14,212 nt of DNA from an uncultured Oribacterium sp. (GTDB lineage: Bacteria; Bacillota; Clostridia; Lachnospirales; Lachnospiraceae): assembly GCA_937927445.1 (NCBI GenBank), contig CALAOB010000153.1, forward strand, positions 1 through 14,212, written 5' to 3'. Below are positions 13,156 through 14,212 of this stretch, one piece after another. A program made the translations under genes and the position numbers. The first letter of the stretch is position 1; every line of letters starts with the position of its first letter. The notes beneath the pieces are model-generated. The model was given only the letters and a program-made list of their open reading frames with translations, made no database searches and had not been told where the DNA came from.

Positions 13156-14169
13156 ATGATCATCGAATATCCATCCTACTATGAAAAGTTCCGCTGTATC
13201 GGCGGCTGCTGCCCGGACACCTGCTGTGCCGGCTGGGAGGTCGACGTCGACGAAGAGTCGAGCGCATACTATCGCAGCGTCGAGGGTGCGTTCGGCGACA
13301 CCCTGCGCGCGCATATCCAGGAAGAGGACGGTGACTGCTTCTTCCCGCTCACGAAGGAGGGCCGCTGCCCGTTTCTCCGGAAGGACCTGCTCTGCGAGAT
13401 GTACATCCAGCTCGGCGAGGAGAGCCTCTGCCAGACCTGCACGGAGTACCCGCGCTACTTCATGGACATCGGAAACTACGAGCAGATCGACATGAGCCTG
13501 AGCTGCATGGAGCTCGGCCGCATCTTCTTCACCGAGTGTGATCGTATCGAGTACATCCGCTCCGAGAACGAGATCCCGGGTGAGGAGATCAGCGAAGAAG
13601 AGCAGGAAACCCTCATCGAGGTGCTGGCGCTTCGGAACCGCTGTATCGAGCTGCTCCAGAATCATGCTGGCGCCTTCCTCGACGCATGGCAAGCCGTGCG
13701 CGCCCTCGTCGCGGAGGCGCAGGGCCTCGACCCGAAGGAAGCCGACGCAGAGCGAAGCTTCCTGAAGGAGGACTTCCCGGCCCTCGTCGAACTCATGAAG
13801 CATCTCGATTCCCTCCGCCCGGAGTGGGATACCCTCGTCGAAGGCTACGAGCAGAACTGCCGGGACCCGCACTTCCTCGATGCCCTCCCGCAGTTCATGC
13901 AGGAAGAAGCCACACAGCTCGACCGCTGGTTCACGAAGCTCGCCGTCTACTTTACCTACCGCTACTTCATCGACACCTGTATCGACGGCGACATCGAAAT
14001 CGAGCTCTGCCTCGTACACCGCAGCCTCATGATGATCCTCTTCATGCTCTACAGCCGCTGGACCGAACAGCAGCAGCTTGACGTTTCGGATATCATCGAC
14101 GTCGCGCACCTCTTCTCAAAAGAGGTGGAACATGACGAAGGAAATGTGAATTTGCTCAAATCTATCTGA
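13156..14169 (+). CDS. FliB-like Cys-rich protein (flagellin lysine-N-methylase family)
   Basis: 337 aa with the N-terminal signature of the FliB family: FRCIGGCCPDTCCAGW (12-27) with C14, C18, C19, C23 and C24, then C61, C71, C80, C92, C95 and C117 in CPFLRKDLLCEMY, LCQTCTEYPRYF and SLSCMEL. In Salmonella FliB methylates lysines of flagellin. Its Cys set is thought to bind an iron-sulfur or metal centre, inferred here from the pattern. The C-terminal two-thirds is acidic and helical without clear motifs. The ATG at 13156 follows AAGGAGGTG (13138-13146) inside the end of dus and a closer GTAGG. No flagellar gene is present, so the target need not be flagellin. The family call is firm; the function is not. 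Confidence 0.85.
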   Translation: MIIEYPSYYEKFRCIGGCCPDTCCAGWEVDVDEESSAYYRSVEGAFGDTLRAHIQEEDGDCFFPLTKEGRCPFLRKDLLCEMYIQLGEESLCQTCTEYPRYFMDIGNYEQIDMSLSCMELGRIFFTECDRIEYIRSENEIPGEEISEEEQETLIEVLALRNRCIELLQNHAGAFLDAWQAVRALVAEAQGLDPKEADAERSFLKEDFPALVELMKHLDSLRPEWDTLVEGYEQNCRDPHFLDALPQFMQEEATQLDRWFTKLAVYFTYRYFIDTCIDGDIEIELCLVHRSLMMILFMLYSRWTEQQQLDVSDIIDVAHLFSKEVEHDEGNVNLLKSI

Positions 14170-14177
14170 TGACCGGA

Positions 14178-14190
14178 GCCCCGGAGGGGC
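14178..14190 (+). other. Short hairpin after the FliB-like gene
   Basis: GCCCC (14178-14182) and GGGGC (14186-14190) pair around the loop GGA. No T-run follows, so it does not look like a terminator. The remaining bases end in GGAGG shortly before the window edge, which could be the ribosome binding site of a following gene lying outside. Confidence 0.35.
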
Positions 14191-14212
14191 GGCAACGGAG
14201 GCACAGTACTAC

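Noticed and set aside
11926..14109. A 727-codon open frame on the minus strand across dus and fliB
   Set aside because: It is a stop-free shadow of two well-identified + strand genes, caused by their C/G-ending codons. Its translation is Leu/Val/Glu/Arg-rich with no recognisable domain.

Overview
This window is ordinary chromosome, most likely from a fairly GC-rich member of the Lachnospirales/Clostridia (Firmicutes). The evidence is the chain comM-dprA-topA-rpsB-tsf, strong AGGAGG-type ribosome binding sites, many U-tailed hairpin terminators, a clostridial type of L,D-transpeptidase and a FliB-type lysine N-methylase. The species cannot be named from the sequence alone. All twelve full-size genes lie on the + strand. 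I see no rRNA, tRNA, CRISPR array, insertion sequence, prophage or attachment site.

Layout. (1) 1-2290: the terminator of an upstream gene, a short-chain dehydrogenase with an odd C-terminal tail, and an RluC/RluD-type pseudouridine synthase closed by a strong terminator. (2) 2315-4882: comM (YifB-type AAA+ ATPase) and dprA, the DNA-uptake/recombination pair. They are joined by two tiny overlapping reading frames that form a stop/start relay. (3) 4883-7166: a promoter, a structured leader and topA. (4) 7172-9208: rpsB and tsf, with a consensus-like promoter, a hairpin at the expected transcript 5' end, a long leader, an intergenic attenuator-like terminator and a strong final terminator. (5) 9244-11989: truA with its own promoter, a secreted L,D-transpeptidase directly behind it, then a patatin-like phospholipase and a terminator. 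(6) 12017-14212: a tRNA-dihydrouridine synthase and, 6 nt later, a FliB-like Cys-rich protein. The next gene is cut off.

Themes. RNA maturation and translation recur: an rRNA-type pseudouridine synthase, TruA, Dus, S2 and EF-Ts. DNA processing is represented by ComM, DprA and TopA. The cell envelope is represented by the L,D-transpeptidase and possibly the patatin. rpsB and tsf have visibly different codon choice from their neighbours, as expected for highly expressed genes.

I did not find a convincing new multi-gene system. The points most worth checking are regulatory: the small-ORF relay between comM and dprA, two places where a -10 element runs straight into a terminator-like hairpin (comM and rpsB), and structured leaders before topA and rpsB. 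Beyond those, a FliB homologue sits without flagellar neighbours and the Dus protein carries an unusual acidic insertion.
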